Assembly: GCF_002246015.1 (NCBI RefSeq)
Contig: NZ_NOLJ01000008.1
Span: 196,553-260,552, forward strand
From: Nostoc sp. 'Peltigera membranacea cyanobiont' 210A
Lineage (GTDB): Bacteria > Cyanobacteriota > Cyanobacteriia > Cyanobacteriales > Nostocaceae
Direction: 5' to 3'
Length of the DNA stretch: 64,000 nucleotides
Shown here: positions 36,146 through 46,079 of the stretch, one piece after another
Layout of the letters: the number at the start of each line of letters is the position of its first letter
Numbering within the stretch: position 1 is the first letter of the stretch
Position numbers and translations under genes: made by a program
The notes under the pieces: generated by a model
What the model was told of the DNA's origin: nothing
What the model saw: only the letters and a program-made list of their open reading frames with translations
Database searches by the model: none

Positions 36146-39100
36146 ATGACCTTATCACCTGTAGATTACCAATCCACATTAACTGCGGTTGATTTTGATC
36201 CATTTGCAGATGGAGAATTACTTCTAACCGCCCCCGCCACAGAATCACAAAAAGAAATTTGGGCTTCTGTGCAAATGGGGGATGCTGCTAATTGTGCTTA
36301 TAACGAGTCTCAATCTCTGCGACTAAAAGGCGAACTTGATGTCAAAGTTTTCCAATCTGCGGTGGAAAAGTTAGTACAACGTCATGAAGCACTACGGACA
36401 ACTTTTAGCACAGATGGCAATACACTCTGCATTGTTGCTTATCGGCAAATTGAAATCCCTATTATTGAACTTTCTAACCTAGAACCACAGGAACAACAGG
36501 AAAAATTAGCTAGTATCTGGCGACAAGAGGTAGAGCAACCTTTTGATTTGGAACATGGCCCTCTATTTCGCGCAAAAATTGTCAAATTGCAGCCGCAGCA
36601 GCATCTAGCTATTTTGACAGCCCATCATATTATTTGTGATGGTTGGTCTTGGGCGGTGTTGATGCCAGATTTGGGTAAACTTTATTCTGGCTTGCAACAG
36701 GGTATTATTCCTGAATTGGCAGAACCAGACTACTTAAGTGAATATGCGACTTTGCAGGAAGAAGAGGCGGATAGTCCAGAAGCGATCGCTACAGAACAAT
36801 ACTGGTTGCAACAATTCGCTGACTCTGTACCTGTACTAGATTTCCCTAGCGATCGCCCCCGTCCACCACTCAGAACCTTTAACGCCACCCGCGAAGATTG
36901 GCACTTAAATCCCGAACTAGTTGCCAACCTGAAACAACTAGGGACAAAACTCGGTTGTAGCTTTATGACCACCATCTTGTCAGGATTCGAGGTCTGGCTG
37001 CACCGTCTAACAGGACAAAACGACTTGGTTGTAGGTATTCCAGCCGCCGGACAAGCTGCTTTAGGGCAATATAATCTCGTAGGTCACTGTGTAAATTTAT
37101 TACCATTGCGTAGCCAGATTAATAGCGAAAAATCGTTCAGTGACTACTTGCGATCGCGGCGATCGGCTGTCTTAGATGCTTACGATCATCAACAATTTAC
37201 CTTTGGCAGTCTGGTCAAAAAATTAGTATTACCACGGGATTCTAGCCGCATTCCTTTAGTACCAATTATATTTAATGTCGATCAAGCCTTAGACAGCGAT
37301 CAACTTCCCTTTATCGATTTAGAGGTAGAATTTTTCTCCAATCCCCGCGCATTCGAGAATTTTGAACTGTTTATCAATGCTACGGAATCGCATGGTGAAA
37401 TTATTCTGGAATGTCAGTACAACACTAATTTATTTGACGCTGACACTATCCGCCGCCGGATGGCAGAGTTTGAAACTTTGTTATTGGGCATAGTTGCTAA
37501 CCCTAATCAAATTATTGCTAAATTGCCAATTTTGCCAGCAGTTGAGCAACAGTTATTAGCAACATGGAACAATACTCAAACAGCTTATCCCCAAGATATC
37601 TGCATTCACCAGCTGTTTGAAACTCAAGTGGAGAAGGCTCCAGATGCGATCGCTGTAGTTTTTGAAGATCAACAAATTAGCTACCGCGAACTGAATCAGC
37701 GAGCCAATCAGCTAGCCCATTATCTCCAAAGCTTAGGAGTCGGGTCAGAAGTTCTAGTTGGCCTGTGTGTCGAGCGCAGCTTGGAAATGGTTGTAGGAGT
37801 TTTAGGCATTCTCAAAGCCGGGGGAGCCTACGTACCATTAGATTATGCTTATCCTCAAGAACGTTTAGCTTTCATGCTGCAAGATGCTCAGGTGTCAGTG
37901 CTACTAACGCAAGAGAAGCTAAAATCGGGACTACCCAACCATCAAGCAGAGATTGTTTGCCTTGATAGCAACTGGCAATCCATAGATTACGGGTTGGATA
38001 ACCCAACACATAACGTCACTTCCCATAACTTAGCCTACGTCATCTATACATCTGGCTCGACAGGTCAACCGAAAGGCGTTCAAATTCAACATCAGAGTGC
38101 TGTTAATCTCCTGAATGCGATCGCTAAAGAACCCGGTTTAACCGCTGAGGATACTCTCCTGTCTGTTACTAGCCTATCCTTTGATATTGCCGTTTCAGAA
38201 ATTTTTCTACCCCTGTCTGTAGGTGCGAAGTTGGTGTTGGTGAGCCGTGAAGTTGCGGCTGACGGCACTCAACTGTTAAAAACGCTAACCACCTCCGGGG
38301 CAACCTTTATGCAACCGACACCAGTTACTTGGCGGCTATTACTGGCAGCCGGATGGCAAGGTAGTCCTCAACTGAAGATGATTTCCACAGGTGAAGCCTT
38401 ACCTAGAGACCTTGCAAATCAATTATTACCGAAGGGAGCTTGTCTGTGGAACCTGTACGGGCCTACAGAAACAACGATTTGGTCAACAGGCTACAAGGTG
38501 ACAACGGCAAATAAAGCAATAGGCATTGGTTGCCCTCTAGCTAATACGCAAATCTACATTTTAGACTCCCATTTACAACCCGTTCCCATTGGTATATCAG
38601 GTGAGTTGTATATTGGTGGCGAAGGACTAGCAAGGGGATATCTGAATCGTCCCGAACTGACTGCTGAAAGATTTATTTCTAATCCCTTCAGCCCAAACCC
38701 GGAATCGCGTTTATACAAAACTGGAGATTTGGCTCGTTATTTACCAGATGGACATATTGAATACTTGGGTCGTATCGACTATCAGGTAAAATTGCGTGGT
38801 TTCCGCATAGAATTGGGTGAAATTGAAACCGCACTCCTGCAACATCCAGGAGTAAAAGAAGCCGTTGTAATCGTTCGAGAAGACACTCCTAATGAGACTA
38901 GTCTAGTAGGTTATATTGTTGCCGAAACTGGTCAAGATAGCTTGCAAGTGATTTCGCAGTTGCGTCGATTCTTGAAACAACAGCTTCCTGACTTTATGGT
39001 GCCAACGATTTTTATGGCACTAGAAGCTATGCCGTTAACCCCCAATGGCAAAGTCGATCGCAAGGCATTGCCAAAACCAGATGCTTCCCGCCCAGAACTG

Positions 39101-39412
39101 GAGGCAAATTATGTAGCGCCCCGCACTCCCATTGAACAGCAGATTGCAGATATCTGGGCGCAGGTTCTTAATGTCAAGCAGGTTGGAATTAACGACAACT
39201 TTTTTGAATTGGGTGGATATTCTCTATTAGGAATTCAAGTGGTTTCTCGAGTGCGCCAAGCCTTGCAAGCAGAAATTCTGATGTCCAATTTATTTGAATT
39301 ACCAACGGTAGCGGATTTGGCTGAACGAGTGGAAACTCTGCGGTGGGCAACCCAAGGCGTTCAAGCTGCTGAGAGTGAAACAGCTGATGATTATGAAGAA
39401 GGTGAGTTATGA
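36146..39412 (+). CDS. NRPS module C-A-PCP
   Basis: Encodes 1088 residues: condensation domain (about 30-450) with an intact HHIICDGWS motif near 160-168, adenylation domain (about 480-975) with YTSGSTGQPKG (near 632), LYGPTETTIW, GRIDYQVKLRG and NGKVDRK (near 968), and carrier protein (about 995-1065) with LGGYSLLG. The specificity code read by eye is DISQITLIWK; the closest I recall is the glycine code DILQLGLIWK, so a small residue is a weak guess. The condensation domain should join the beta-amino acyl chain made by the PKS/aminotransferase protein to this residue. The stop overlaps the next NRPS start by four bases (ATGA), so the two are coupled. An acidic tail of about 20 residues at the end may dock to the TubC-like N-terminus of the next protein. 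Confidence 0.88.
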   Translation: MTLSPVDYQSTLTAVDFDPFADGELLLTAPATESQKEIWASVQMGDAANCAYNESQSLRLKGELDVKVFQSAVEKLVQRHEALRTTFSTDGNTLCIVAYRQIEIPIIELSNLEPQEQQEKLASIWRQEVEQPFDLEHGPLFRAKIVKLQPQQHLAILTAHHIICDGWSWAVLMPDLGKLYSGLQQGIIPELAEPDYLSEYATLQEEEADSPEAIATEQYWLQQFADSVPVLDFPSDRPRPPLRTFNATREDWHLNPELVANLKQLGTKLGCSFMTTILSGFEVWLHRLTGQNDLVVGIPAAGQAALGQYNLVGHCVNLLPLRSQINSEKSFSDYLRSRRSAVLDAYDHQQFTFGSLVKKLVLPRDSSRIPLVPIIFNVDQALDSDQLPFIDLEVEFFSNPRAFENFELFINATESHGEIILECQYNTNLFDADTIRRRMAEFETLLLGIVANPNQIIAKLPILPAVEQQLLATWNNTQTAYPQDICIHQLFETQVEKAPDAIAVVFEDQQISYRELNQRANQLAHYLQSLGVGSEVLVGLCVERSLEMVVGVLGILKAGGAYVPLDYAYPQERLAFMLQDAQVSVLLTQEKLKSGLPNHQAEIVCLDSNWQSIDYGLDNPTHNVTSHNLAYVIYTSGSTGQPKGVQIQHQSAVNLLNAIAKEPGLTAEDTLLSVTSLSFDIAVSEIFLPLSVGAKLVLVSREVAADGTQLLKTLTTSGATFMQPTPVTWRLLLAAGWQGSPQLKMISTGEALPRDLANQLLPKGACLWNLYGPTETTIWSTGYKVTTANKAIGIGCPLANTQIYILDSHLQPVPIGISGELYIGGEGLARGYLNRPELTAERFISNPFSPNPESRLYKTGDLARYLPDGHIEYLGRIDYQVKLRGFRIELGEIETALLQHPGVKEAVVIVREDTPNETSLVGYIVAETGQDSLQVISQLRRFLKQQLPDFMVPTIFMALEAMPLTPNGKVDRKALPKPDASRPELEANYVAPRTPIEQQIADIWAQVLNVKQVGINDNFFELGGYSLLGIQVVSRVRQALQAEILMSNLFELPTVADLAERVETLRWATQGVQAAESETADDYEEGEL

Positions 39413-42400
39413 AAACATTAAATGAACTACTATCTGAGCTACGTCAGCGCGATGTCAAACTTTGGCTAGAAGGCGATCGCTTACGCTATCGGGCCGCAAA
39501 AGATAGTCTCACACCGGAATTGCTGACCGAGTTAAAAACTCAAAAAGCCGAAATCATCAACTTTCTCCGACAAATTGCTACAGCCGCCAGTTCACAAATT
39601 CCCCCAATTGTCGCTTGTGAACGGAATGGCAACTTGCCGCTTTCCTTTGGTCAGCAACGGATCTGGTTCCTCCATCAGTTTGAACCTGATAGTTCCTCAA
39701 ATAATATGCCAGTTGTGGTGCGTTTTACGGGGAATCTGAATGTTGCTGTCTTAGAGGAAAGTTTAAGAGAAGTCGTCCGTCGCCATGAAGTTCTGCGGAC
39801 AACTTTTCCAGCAGTGAATGGCAAGCCTACTCAAGTAATTGCCACCGATGTTTCCTTGACATTGCCAATAATTGACTTGCGGCAAGTAGCAAATGAACAA
39901 CGAGAGGCGGAAGCTCACCTACTGGCAACTAAAGAAGCTCATCAACCCTTTGATTTAGGCAATGGGCCGATTTTGCGGGTGTTACTGCTGCGATTAAGCG
40001 ATCGCGAACATCTGCTGATCTGGAATATGCACTGCATAGTTTGTGATGGTGCTTCATCCGATCTGTTCTATCAAGACCTGATTACCATCTATAAAGCATT
40101 ATCAGCAGGTCAGGTTTCTCCTTTAACTCCCTTACCAGTACAGTATGCTGATTTTACCAATTGGCAATATCAATGGCTCCAGGGAGAGGTTTTAGAGTCA
40201 CAGGTAAACTACTGGAAGCAAAAGCTAGAAGGCAATTTACCCATCATTGAGTTACCTTACGATCGCCCCCGTCCTCAAGGAGTGCAAACCTATCGAGGCG
40301 ATCGCGCAGCCCTGCTGCTATCAAAGGCGCTAAACCATGCCCTAACAGACATGAGTCAAAAATGGGGTGTCACCCTGTTCATGACTCTACTGGCAGCATT
40401 CGAGCTATTGCTCTACCGTTATTCTGGACAAGAAGACCTACTAATTAACTTTGCAAGTGCAGGTCGAGGACAAGTTGAAACCGAGGGGCTGATTGGATTT
40501 TTTTCTAATACTCTTGTACTGCGGAGTAACTTTGCTCTTAACCCAACTTTCCGAGAATTATTAGACCGAGTGCGTAAGGATTGTTTAGAGGCTTATACCC
40601 ATCAAGACCTACCCTTTGAGAAGCTAATTGAAGAACTTAGACCAGAACAGCGAAGTCGCAATAGCTCACCTCTATTCCAGGTAAAATTCTCCCTCAATCC
40701 TCCTTGGTCAAATGGTCGTGGCATGGCATCAGTGCAACTACCTGATTTGACTATCACTTCTCTATTTGGCTACATCTATCATGGCAAGACCAAATACGAT
40801 CTGACATTGGTTTTGCGGGAACAGGATAATGGTCTGGGCATGGTATTTGATTACAATGCCGAGATGTTTGATGCCAGTACAATAGAGCGGATGTTGGCAC
40901 ACTTCAAAACTTTACTCGAAGGTATTGTTGCTAATCCCGATCGCCCGATTGCTGAATTACCCCTATTGACAGCACCTGAACAACATCAATTGTTAGTTGA
41001 GTGGAATAGCAAACAAGCTGATTATCCCCAGAATACTTGTATCCATCAGTGGTTTGAAACTCAAGCTAAAAAAACTCCAAATAATATTGCAGTCAGTTAT
41101 AAAAATCAGCAATTAACTTATCAGGAACTTAACCAGAGGGCAAATCAACTAGCCTACTACTTGCAAACTTTAGGGGTAGAATCGGGGGTACTCATCGGTC
41201 TTTATCTAGAGCCTTCCCTGGAGATGATTGTGGGGCTGTTGGGTATTTTGAAAGTCGGTGGAACTTACGTACCGATTGCTCCGACATCTGGGCAAGATGG
41301 TCTGGCTGTCATTTTAGAAGATGCCCAAATATCTTTGGTGTTAACCCAAAGCTCATTAGTTGAGAAGCTCTCCAAGCATCAAGCACAAGCTATCTGTTTG
41401 GATAGTGATTGGGAAGTTATTGCCGTACACGTGACTGAAAATCCAGAAAGTTATGGCACAGATCGGACTCTCGCCTGTGTAATGTATGTGTCCGGCTCCA
41501 ATGGAAAACCCAACGGTATAGCTATTACCCACCATAATCTTGTCAGCCACAGCTTGGCAATAAGCCAAACTTGGGAGTTGACTCAGAGCGATCGCTTACT
41601 ACTCATACCTAGTATCAGCTGCGATACATTCATTGAATCACTCTTTCCCACTTGGATTACTGGTGCTACTGCAATTCTCCAATCTCAGGAGATGCAATCG
41701 ACGACGCAGTTTTTCCCATTTATTGCTCAACAACAGATTACCGTTGTCAATTTACCTACTGCTTTTTGGTATGAGTTAATTAAAGAGCCATCTGTATCTC
41801 CACAAAATTTACCAGCCAGTTTGCGCTTAGTCATAGTTGGTGGTGAAAAAGTCTCACGCCATGCTTATCTAACTTGGGTAGAAAAAGTTGGCAAGCAAGT
41901 ACGCTGGCTGAATGCTTATGGATCGCTAGAAACAACTTTAACTGCAACGGTTTACGATCCAGAGACTGCCATTGAAGACAGCACTCGGTCAGAAATTCCC
42001 ATAGGAAAAGCGATCGCCAATACCCAAATCTACATCCTCGATCGGCGATCGCAACTTCTCCCTATTGGTGTAACTGGTGAAATCTACATCAGCGGTATCG
42101 GTGTTACCCAAGGCTACTTTAATCGTCCCGAATTAACATCTGCGAAATTTATCCCCAATCCGTTTAGCAGCGAACCTGGAGCATACCTTTACAGAACTGG
42201 TGACTTAGGACGCTACTTAAGTGACGGCAATATTGAGTTTCTGGGCCGCTTAGACAATCAGGTAAAAATTCGCGGCTTTCGCATTGAGTTGGCTGAAATT
42301 GAAACAATTTTGGGTCAATATCCAGGCGTACAAAAAACTGTGGTGATTGCCAAAGAAGATGTTCTTAGCGATAAAAGTCTAGTTGCTTATGTTGTCCCCA

Positions 42401-43701
42401 AACAAGGAGAAAGTTTTGGAAGTGAGCAACTGCTGAGTTTTCTCCAGCAAAAGTTACCTGAACATTTGTTGCCTTCTGCCTTTTTCATCGTCGATTCTCT
42501 GCCATTGAATGCTAATAACCAAGTCGATCGCAAAGCTTTATCTGCGCTGAATCCAACTAATTCTAAAATAGAAAAAATATTTGCCACAGCAGAAGATCCA
42601 TTACAACTTCAGTTAACTAAAATCTGGGAAAACCTTTTAGGTATTCATCCCATTGGCATAAAAGACAACTTTTTTGATTTGGGTGGAAACTCATTACTTG
42701 CAGTACATCTGTTTTCTCAGATTGAAAAAACATTTGGTCTAAATCTGCCCCTAGCTATTCTCTTGCAATCTTCAACCATTGAGCAATTAACTAATATTAT
42801 TCGCCAGCAAGGATTTTTGCCAGAAAGCCATAATCAGGTTGAGAGTAGTACTAGTACCAACTCAGAAAAATCGATGCCTTGGTCATCACTAGTACCAATG
42901 CAGCCCAACGGTTCCAAGCCACCTCTCTTTTGTATCCATGCAATTGGTTTAAGTGTCCTCTACTACCGAGATTTATCACTTCATTTAGGTGAAAATCAGC
43001 CATTTTATGCCCTACAAGCACGAGGATTAAATGGGAAAGAAGCTCCCTTTACCAAGCTTGCACAAATGGCGGCTCATTACATCAAAGAGATACAAACTAT
43101 TCAACCTGAAGGCCCTTATTTTTTGGGTGGTTCCTCCTTTGGCGGACTAGTAGCTTGGGAGATGGCTCAACAACTCGTAAAACAAGGTCAAAAAGTAGCT
43201 CTGTTAGCTTTATTTGATACTACTGGCCCAAATTATATTAAACAAGCGCCATTAGAAAAGCGAGTTTCTCAGCATTGGGACAACCTGACAAAACTTGGGA
43301 CTAATTACGTGCTTGAGCAAATCAGGAACAAAAGCTCTTGGCTGAAGTATAAACTTCAAGAAAAGTTCCGAAAATTTATCTTTAAATTTTCCTTAAGAAT
43401 TTGGCGGACTGTACCTTATAACTACCGGAAATTAACAATCGAAGAGGCCAATAAACAGGCAGCCAGAGAATACGTTCTAAAAGCTTATCCAGGTCGAGTC
43501 ACTGTATTCCGAGCAGAAGAGCGCGTTGCATTGGAAAAACGGGAGGTTGACCCCCAAATGGGTTGGAGTGAAATGGTCTTAGGAGGTTTGGATATTCAAA
43601 ATGTCCCAGGAAACCACGACTCTATTTTTAGAGAACCCCATGTCCGAACTCTATCTGAAAAGATGAGGGCTTGTATAGATCGAGCTATTGTAGACATTTA
43701 A
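39409..43701 (+). CDS. Terminal NRPS module C-A-PCP-TE with degenerate condensation and adenylation motifs
   Basis: Encodes 1430 residues. A TubC-like docking domain (about 1-52) precedes a condensation domain (about 75-500), adenylation domain (about 530-1045), carrier (LGGNSLLA, Ser 1095) and thioesterase (about 1150-1425; Ser 1243 in GGSSFGG, LFDTTGP, GNHDS). The condensation motif reads HCIVCDG: the second, catalytic His of HHxxxDG is Cys 209. The adenylation domain is also damaged: A3 is YVSGSNGKPNG (693-703, Lys replaced by Asn 702), A5 is AYGSLETT rather than GPTE, and A10 reads NNQVDRK, so the essential Lys is Gln 1038. Carrier and thioesterase look functional. Either this module is skipped as an extender and only releases the chain, or the carrier is loaded in trans. 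No amino acid is predicted. Confidence 0.88.
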   Translation: MKTLNELLSELRQRDVKLWLEGDRLRYRAAKDSLTPELLTELKTQKAEIINFLRQIATAASSQIPPIVACERNGNLPLSFGQQRIWFLHQFEPDSSSNNMPVVVRFTGNLNVAVLEESLREVVRRHEVLRTTFPAVNGKPTQVIATDVSLTLPIIDLRQVANEQREAEAHLLATKEAHQPFDLGNGPILRVLLLRLSDREHLLIWNMHCIVCDGASSDLFYQDLITIYKALSAGQVSPLTPLPVQYADFTNWQYQWLQGEVLESQVNYWKQKLEGNLPIIELPYDRPRPQGVQTYRGDRAALLLSKALNHALTDMSQKWGVTLFMTLLAAFELLLYRYSGQEDLLINFASAGRGQVETEGLIGFFSNTLVLRSNFALNPTFRELLDRVRKDCLEAYTHQDLPFEKLIEELRPEQRSRNSSPLFQVKFSLNPPWSNGRGMASVQLPDLTITSLFGYIYHGKTKYDLTLVLREQDNGLGMVFDYNAEMFDASTIERMLAHFKTLLEGIVANPDRPIAELPLLTAPEQHQLLVEWNSKQADYPQNTCIHQWFETQAKKTPNNIAVSYKNQQLTYQELNQRANQLAYYLQTLGVESGVLIGLYLEPSLEMIVGLLGILKVGGTYVPIAPTSGQDGLAVILEDAQISLVLTQSSLVEKLSKHQAQAICLDSDWEVIAVHVTENPESYGTDRTLACVMYVSGSNGKPNGIAITHHNLVSHSLAISQTWELTQSDRLLLIPSISCDTFIESLFPTWITGATAILQSQEMQSTTQFFPFIAQQQITVVNLPTAFWYELIKEPSVSPQNLPASLRLVIVGGEKVSRHAYLTWVEKVGKQVRWLNAYGSLETTLTATVYDPETAIEDSTRSEIPIGKAIANTQIYILDRRSQLLPIGVTGEIYISGIGVTQGYFNRPELTSAKFIPNPFSSEPGAYLYRTGDLGRYLSDGNIEFLGRLDNQVKIRGFRIELAEIETILGQYPGVQKTVVIAKEDVLSDKSLVAYVVPKQGESFGSEQLLSFLQQKLPEHLLPSAFFIVDSLPLNANNQVDRKALSALNPTNSKIEKIFATAEDPLQLQLTKIWENLLGIHPIGIKDNFFDLGGNSLLAVHLFSQIEKTFGLNLPLAILLQSSTIEQLTNIIRQQGFLPESHNQVESSTSTNSEKSMPWSSLVPMQPNGSKPPLFCIHAIGLSVLYYRDLSLHLGENQPFYALQARGLNGKEAPFTKLAQMAAHYIKEIQTIQPEGPYFLGGSSFGGLVAWEMAQQLVKQGQKVALLALFDTTGPNYIKQAPLEKRVSQHWDNLTKLGTNYVLEQIRNKSSWLKYKLQEKFRKFIFKFSLRIWRTVPYNYRKLTIEEANKQAAREYVLKAYPGRVTVFRAEERVALEKREVDPQMGWSEMVLGGLDIQNVPGNHDSIFREPHVRTLSEKMRACIDRAIVDI

Positions 43702-43736
43702 AATTCATTTAATTTGCAGAAATAGTTATAGCTTTC

Positions 43737-43770
43737 AACCTCATCTCGCTTCCGGGATGGGGTTGTTTTA
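43737..43770 (+). terminator. Terminator of the NRPS/PKS cluster
   Basis: AACCTCATC at 43737-43745 pairs with GATGGGGTT at 43756-43764 (with wobble), followed by TGTTTTA. Related hairpins with the same AACCTCA arm follow the two DUF4114 genes. Confidence 0.7.
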
Positions 43771-43968
43771 TTTGCGCGTAATAATTTCAACGATGTATGT
43801 ATAAATTTGATCGCCACTAAAGCCCTTGCATCAGTTATAAGCTGGAAAATACATAGTATATATACTGAGGTTTGAATAAAAATCAGACAATAAGCTATAT
43901 AGTACATTCTTGTCTTTGCTAGAAAAGAACATTACTTTTACAAACTATTTTGCAATCTCAAGGGAAAT

Positions 43969-45930
43969 ATGACGCAGAAAATCCTGAATTTTGTAGAAGT
44001 TCAAAAAGATGATACAAATGGTGTCGATGGACTTGCTGGTGCTAAATCCCTCACCATCAGCCCCGATGGCAAATTCCTCTATGCTACTGGATATGATGAC
44101 TCGGCTGTAGCGGTATTTGAGCGGGATACAACCACAGGCGCACTGAGTTTCGTAGAAATTCAAAAAGATGATACAAATGGTGTCGATGGACTTGCTGGTG
44201 CTAAATCCCTCACCGTCAGCCCCGATGGCAAATTCCTCTATGCTGCTGGATATGATGACTCGGCTGTAGCTGTGTTTGAGCGAGATACAACCACAGGCAA
44301 ACTAAGTTTTGTGGAAGTTCAAAAAGATGGTATCAGTAGTGTCGATGGGCTTGGTGGTGTCTATTCTGTCACAGTCAGCCCCGATGGAAAATACCTCTAT
44401 GCTGCTGGATATGATGACTCGGCGGTGGCGGTGTTTGAGCGCAATCAACAAACAGGCCAGCTGAGTTTTGTAGAAGTTCAAAAAGATGATACAGATGGTG
44501 TCGATGGACTTGGTGGTGCGGTTTCTGTAACTCTCAGCTCCGATGGCAAATATCTCTATACTGCTGGATATGATGACTCGGCGGTGGCGTTGTTTAGTGC
44601 GCCTTTCAATCATACGCCAGAGGTGGCAAATGAAATTCTTGACCAAGAAACCACCGAAGATAGTGTCTTCAACTTTACCCTTCCAATTGACACCTTCAGC
44701 GATGTAGATGTTGAAGATACCCTGACTTACACTGCAACTCTAGAAAATGATGACCTACTGCCTACTTGGTTGAAGTTTGATCCTGCTACTCTTACCTTCA
44801 GTGGGACTCCGACAAATAAGGATGTAGGTAATCTAAACATCAAAGTCACTGCTAAAGATATTGCTGGAGAGCAAGCTAGTGATATATTTACGCTTGGGGT
44901 TGCCGATAAAAATACTCCTACTACTCTATTCACATTAATTACAGGCGATATCTTTAGTGTCAAGACTAAGCTGAAGACTAAAGGCAATAAAGCAAAAATC
45001 TCCATCAAAATTAAAACCAGCACTTCTAAAGAGGTGAATGAACTGTGTGTATTTAATGTTGATGATGATGAAGGTAAGATTGATGGCATAGCCCCTGGTG
45101 CAGAAGGCTATACACAAGCTGCTCTTTTACGCTCCAAGGTGATTTTCTTCTCCCTTGCTAATATGCCCAAAGGTTTCAAGCATGACGATGTGAATAATGT
45201 CTTAGAATTTGACTCTGATACCAAACTCCGATTCTATAGCGTATCCAACAGTACTACTCAGGCTGTACTGTCTGGAAAAGCATCTTTTTCAAGTGTCGTT
45301 TTTTCCTCAGCCACAAATACCAACACAGGAGAAGAAGGCTTTTCTCTCAACTTCCAAGATTTTGCTGTAACGGTTCAGGCAACAAATCAAGAAATATCTT
45401 TGGGTACAAGTTTGCAAGGCAAAAAGGAAGGCGAACTGATTGATTTACGGGGTGTAGGACAATCGGTAAAAGCTGACTTCAAGGTTTATAGAGAAGCTGC
45501 ATTGAACAACTTTGTCGGTTTTTATCAGGTGGCTGATGAGAATGGTGGCATTGACACCAATAGCGATGGTAAGGCAGATATTCTCGTAGGACAAGCAGGC
45601 TATGCCGAAGCAGCTGTGCGTGGGCGTGTTACAGGCATTGACTTGACGGTGAGCAATCAAGGTTCGGCAACATCTACCAGCACTTTCGGAACTGATTCGC
45701 TATTTGCACCCTTTATTATTATCAATGGTAAAGCGGATAAGTTTCTCGATAATAATGCCAATAACGATCCGAAGATTTACTTCTCATTTTTGGGTGCTAA
45801 CTCAGATCAGGTAGATCACATTCGCCTGTTGGGAAATAACACCTTTGGTTTTGAAGATTTAGCCAATGGTGGTGATAAAGATTACAACGATATGATTGTG
45901 CAAGTAAATTTGAGTGTCAATATTGCCTAG
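43969..45930 (+). CDS. Surface-type protein with propeller-like repeats, Ig-like domain and DUF4114
   Basis: Encodes 653 residues. Residues 6 to about 215 are four near-identical 53-residue repeats (each starting LSFVEVQKDD and containing SPDGKFLYAAGYDDSAVAVFE), resembling blades of a lactonase/YVTN-type beta-propeller; a full propeller usually has seven. Next is one cadherin/He_PIG Ig-like domain (about 220-315, with TFSDVDVEDTLTYTATL and FSGTP). The C-terminal ~330 residues are DUF4114-like, with DENGGIDTNSDGKADILVGQ (a calcium-binding-like loop), FGFEDLANGGDKDYND and a short tail. No signal peptide. Role is likely extracellular adhesion or matrix; no enzyme motif is recognised. An AAGGGA ribosome site precedes the ATG. 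The paralogue at 46474 shares the Ig-like and DUF4114 parts. Confidence 0.75.
   Translation: MTQKILNFVEVQKDDTNGVDGLAGAKSLTISPDGKFLYATGYDDSAVAVFERDTTTGALSFVEIQKDDTNGVDGLAGAKSLTVSPDGKFLYAAGYDDSAVAVFERDTTTGKLSFVEVQKDGISSVDGLGGVYSVTVSPDGKYLYAAGYDDSAVAVFERNQQTGQLSFVEVQKDDTDGVDGLGGAVSVTLSSDGKYLYTAGYDDSAVALFSAPFNHTPEVANEILDQETTEDSVFNFTLPIDTFSDVDVEDTLTYTATLENDDLLPTWLKFDPATLTFSGTPTNKDVGNLNIKVTAKDIAGEQASDIFTLGVADKNTPTTLFTLITGDIFSVKTKLKTKGNKAKISIKIKTSTSKEVNELCVFNVDDDEGKIDGIAPGAEGYTQAALLRSKVIFFSLANMPKGFKHDDVNNVLEFDSDTKLRFYSVSNSTTQAVLSGKASFSSVVFSSATNTNTGEEGFSLNFQDFAVTVQATNQEISLGTSLQGKKEGELIDLRGVGQSVKADFKVYREAALNNFVGFYQVADENGGIDTNSDGKADILVGQAGYAEAAVRGRVTGIDLTVSNQGSATSTSTFGTDSLFAPFIIINGKADKFLDNNANNDPKIYFSFLGANSDQVDHIRLLGNNTFGFEDLANGGDKDYNDMIVQVNLSVNIA
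43984..44613 (+). repeat. Four 159-base coding repeats
   Basis: The units start at about 43987, 44146, 44305 and 44464. Units 1 and 2 are almost identical DNA; units 3 and 4 have diverged more. This shows recent internal duplication. Confidence 0.8.
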
Positions 45931-45964
45931 ATCAAAGGCGAGTAATTACTTAGAAAAATAATAC

Positions 45965-45998
45965 AACCTCATCCCGGTTAAGGGGTGAGGTTATTTTC
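45965..45998 (+). terminator. Terminator of the first DUF4114 gene
   Basis: AACCTCATCCC at 45965-45975 pairs with GGGGTGAGGTT at 45982-45992 (one wobble), followed by a T-rich stretch. Confidence 0.7.
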
Positions 45999-46079
45999 TG
46001 CATGGTGATTACATGGACTCATATATGTATAAATGCGATCGCCAATAAAACCTTTGCATCAGTCCTAAACCTGTGCATC

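Noticed and set aside
44302..45117. Several open frames of 60-120 codons antisense to the DUF4114 genes
   Set aside because: They follow from the repetitive coding sequence of the sense strand and have no start signals or family resemblance.
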